Below are positions 11,974-12,852 of a stretch of DNA of 12,852 nucleotides, piece after piece. Every line of letters begins with the position of its first letter. Position 1 is the first letter of the stretch. The notes beneath the pieces were generated by a model, which made no database searches, was not told the DNA's origin, and saw only the letters and a program-made list of their open reading frames with translations. The DNA is from Candidatus Enterococcus ferrettii (GTDB taxonomy: Bacteria; Bacillota; Bacilli; Lactobacillales; Enterococcaceae): positions 1 to 12,852 of the forward strand of contig NZ_JAFREL010000110.1 in NCBI RefSeq assembly GCF_017377655.1, given 5' to 3'. A program made the position numbers and the translations under genes.

Positions 11974-12852
11974 TTATGCAAAGGCTCGCATGCGCAGCCC
12001 TTCGTTTAGAATATTAATACTGGCATTGATGTCTCGATCATGTTGGGCATGACAAACTGGACAGATCCACTCTCGAATCTGAAGTGTTTTTTTACCATCC
12101 TTGTGTCCACATTCGGAACAAAGTTGACTAGATGGATACCACCTATCTACCTGGATCATTTCTCGTCCATACCAGTCGGCTTTGTACTGGAGTTTCGCCA
12201 CAAAGCTGGACCAAGAGACATCCGAGATACTTTTGGCTAATTTATGATTACGCAATAGGCCCTTCGTATGTAAGTCTTCGATACAAATCACATCGTGGTT
12301 TTTGATGAGTTCGGTACTTAACTTATTTAGAAAGTCGTTGCGTTGGTTTTTGACTTTTTCGTGCAATCTTGCCACTTTGTGTTTTTGTTTTTGGTAGTTC
12401 TTGGCTTCACTTAGCTTTTTGCCTGCTTTCTTAGCTTGTAAAGCTCGACGAGAGAGCTTCCGCTGTTCACGTGTTACCTTCCGTTCCATTTCTGCGGTAA
12501 AGCGATGGTTATCAATCTTTTGTCCATCCGAAAGAATCGCAAAGTCTGTAATCCCCAGATCGATGCCGATGGCTGTGTTCGTCTTAGGTAGTTTGGGTAT
12601 TTCTTCTTTGCATAACAAAGAAAGGTAATATTTACCGCTTGAATGATAAGAAATTGTTGCGGATCGGATCTCTCCTTTTGGTTGGCGATGGCGTTTGATA
12701 CGGACAAGGGATTTTAGCTTTGGTAGTTTGATACAGTTGTTTTCCACTAGAGAAATGGTGCCGTGTTGATTATTGGTAGTGTAGCTTTGAACCGGACTGC
12801 TTTTGCTTTTGAATTTAGGGAAACCGACACGATTATCGCGAAAGAAGTTGTT
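11974..12852 (-). CDS. tnpB: TnpB-type RNA-guided nuclease of an IS200/IS605-family element (5' end outside window)
   Basis: The reading frame is open to the window edge: 35 codons upstream of the GTG at 12745-12747 (NNFFRDNRVGFPKFKSKSS...) match the TnpB N-terminal domain, so that GTG is internal and the gene starts beyond 12852. The visible 292 residues include the RuvC active site in full: GIDLG (Asp98), CIEDL (Glu192) and HDRDINASINIL (Asp272/Asp274), with a zinc ribbon Cys245, 248, 264 and 267 between the last two. A basic helical region lies between RuvC I and II. TnpB proteins are omega-RNA-guided DNA endonucleases that help keep the element at its site. No frameshift or missing key residue is seen, so it may be active. 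The tnpA transposase is not in the window; it may lie upstream or be absent. Confidence 0.93.
   Translation of the reverse strand, partial: NNFFRDNRVGFPKFKSKSSPVQSYTTNNQHGTISLVENNCIKLPKLKSLVRIKRHRQPKGEIRSATISYHSSGKYYLSLLCKEEIPKLPKTNTAIGIDLGITDFAILSDGQKIDNHRFTAEMERKVTREQRKLSRRALQAKKAGKKLSEAKNYQKQKHKVARLHEKVKNQRNDFLNKLSTELIKNHDVICIEDLHTKGLLRNHKLAKSISDVSWSSFVAKLQYKADWYGREMIQVDRWYPSSQLCSECGHKDGKKTLQIREWICPVCHAQHDRDINASINILNEGLRMRAFA

Noticed and set aside
11974..12747. Treating the GTG at 12745-12747 as the true start of tnpB
   Set aside because: The frame upstream to the window edge encodes typical TnpB N-terminal sequence (FFRDNRVGFPKFKSK), so the gene is cut by the window, not short.
1..12852. 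CRISPR array, tRNA or rRNA genes, prophage attachment sites
   Set aside because: No short regularly spaced repeats, no tRNA cloverleaf or rRNA sequence seen. The only tandem repeat has a 151-bp unit without spacers.

Overview
The window looks like a chromosomal segment of a low-to-moderate-GC Firmicute of the Lactobacillales, most likely Enterococcus or a close relative. The grounds are the gene order dnaX-ebfC-recR-tmk-darA-holB-ricT-yabA-rsmI, which is the Bacillus-type replication/repair cluster without its sporulation-linked members, together with the style of the protein sequences. The genus is inferred, not proven. Nearly every gene is on the minus strand; the one clear plus-strand gene is a PH-SHOCT protein at 2086-2634.

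Layout in window coordinates. 1-430: a cold-shock protein gene with its terminator and a structured leader. 431-1552: a protein resembling the bacterial archaeo-eukaryotic release factor (baeRF) group. 1560-2020: a gene-poor stretch with two tiny overlapping minus-strand ORFs and, on the plus strand, two tandem terminators that suggest an unannotated small or antisense RNA. 2023-2680: the PH-SHOCT gene with a clear promoter, ending in a bidirectional terminator shared with the convergent glnK. 2684-4400: an amtB-glnK ammonium uptake/sensing operon (transcribed amtB first) with two perfect GlnR/TnrA-type operators upstream. 4439-9522: the housekeeping run ebfC-recR-tmk-darA-holB-ricT-yabA-rsmI, read right to left. 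9523-9977: a 455-bp gene-free gap holding a 151-bp tandem repeat and a TATAAT promoter over a dyad. 9978-11714: dnaX. 11800-12852: the 3' part of an IS200/IS605-type element, consisting of tnpB (open at the window edge) and its right-end/omega-RNA region, lying just upstream of the dnaX promoter.

How the genes work together. DnaX (tau) and HolB (delta prime) belong to the clamp loader. EbfC and RecR bind DNA, RecR in recombinational repair. Tmk supplies dTDP. YabA restrains DnaA at initiation. RicT belongs to the RicAFT iron-sulfur complex, DarA is a c-di-AMP receptor, and RsmI methylates 16S rRNA. AmtB and GlnK form a nitrogen module.

The points most worth a second look are the 151-bp tandem repeat between dnaX and ebfC, the possible plus-strand RNA with tandem terminators, the TnpB/omega-RNA whose guide would be read from dnaX upstream DNA, the baeRF-like protein, and a series of terminator-like hairpins built over the stop codons of recR, holB, yabA and rsmI.
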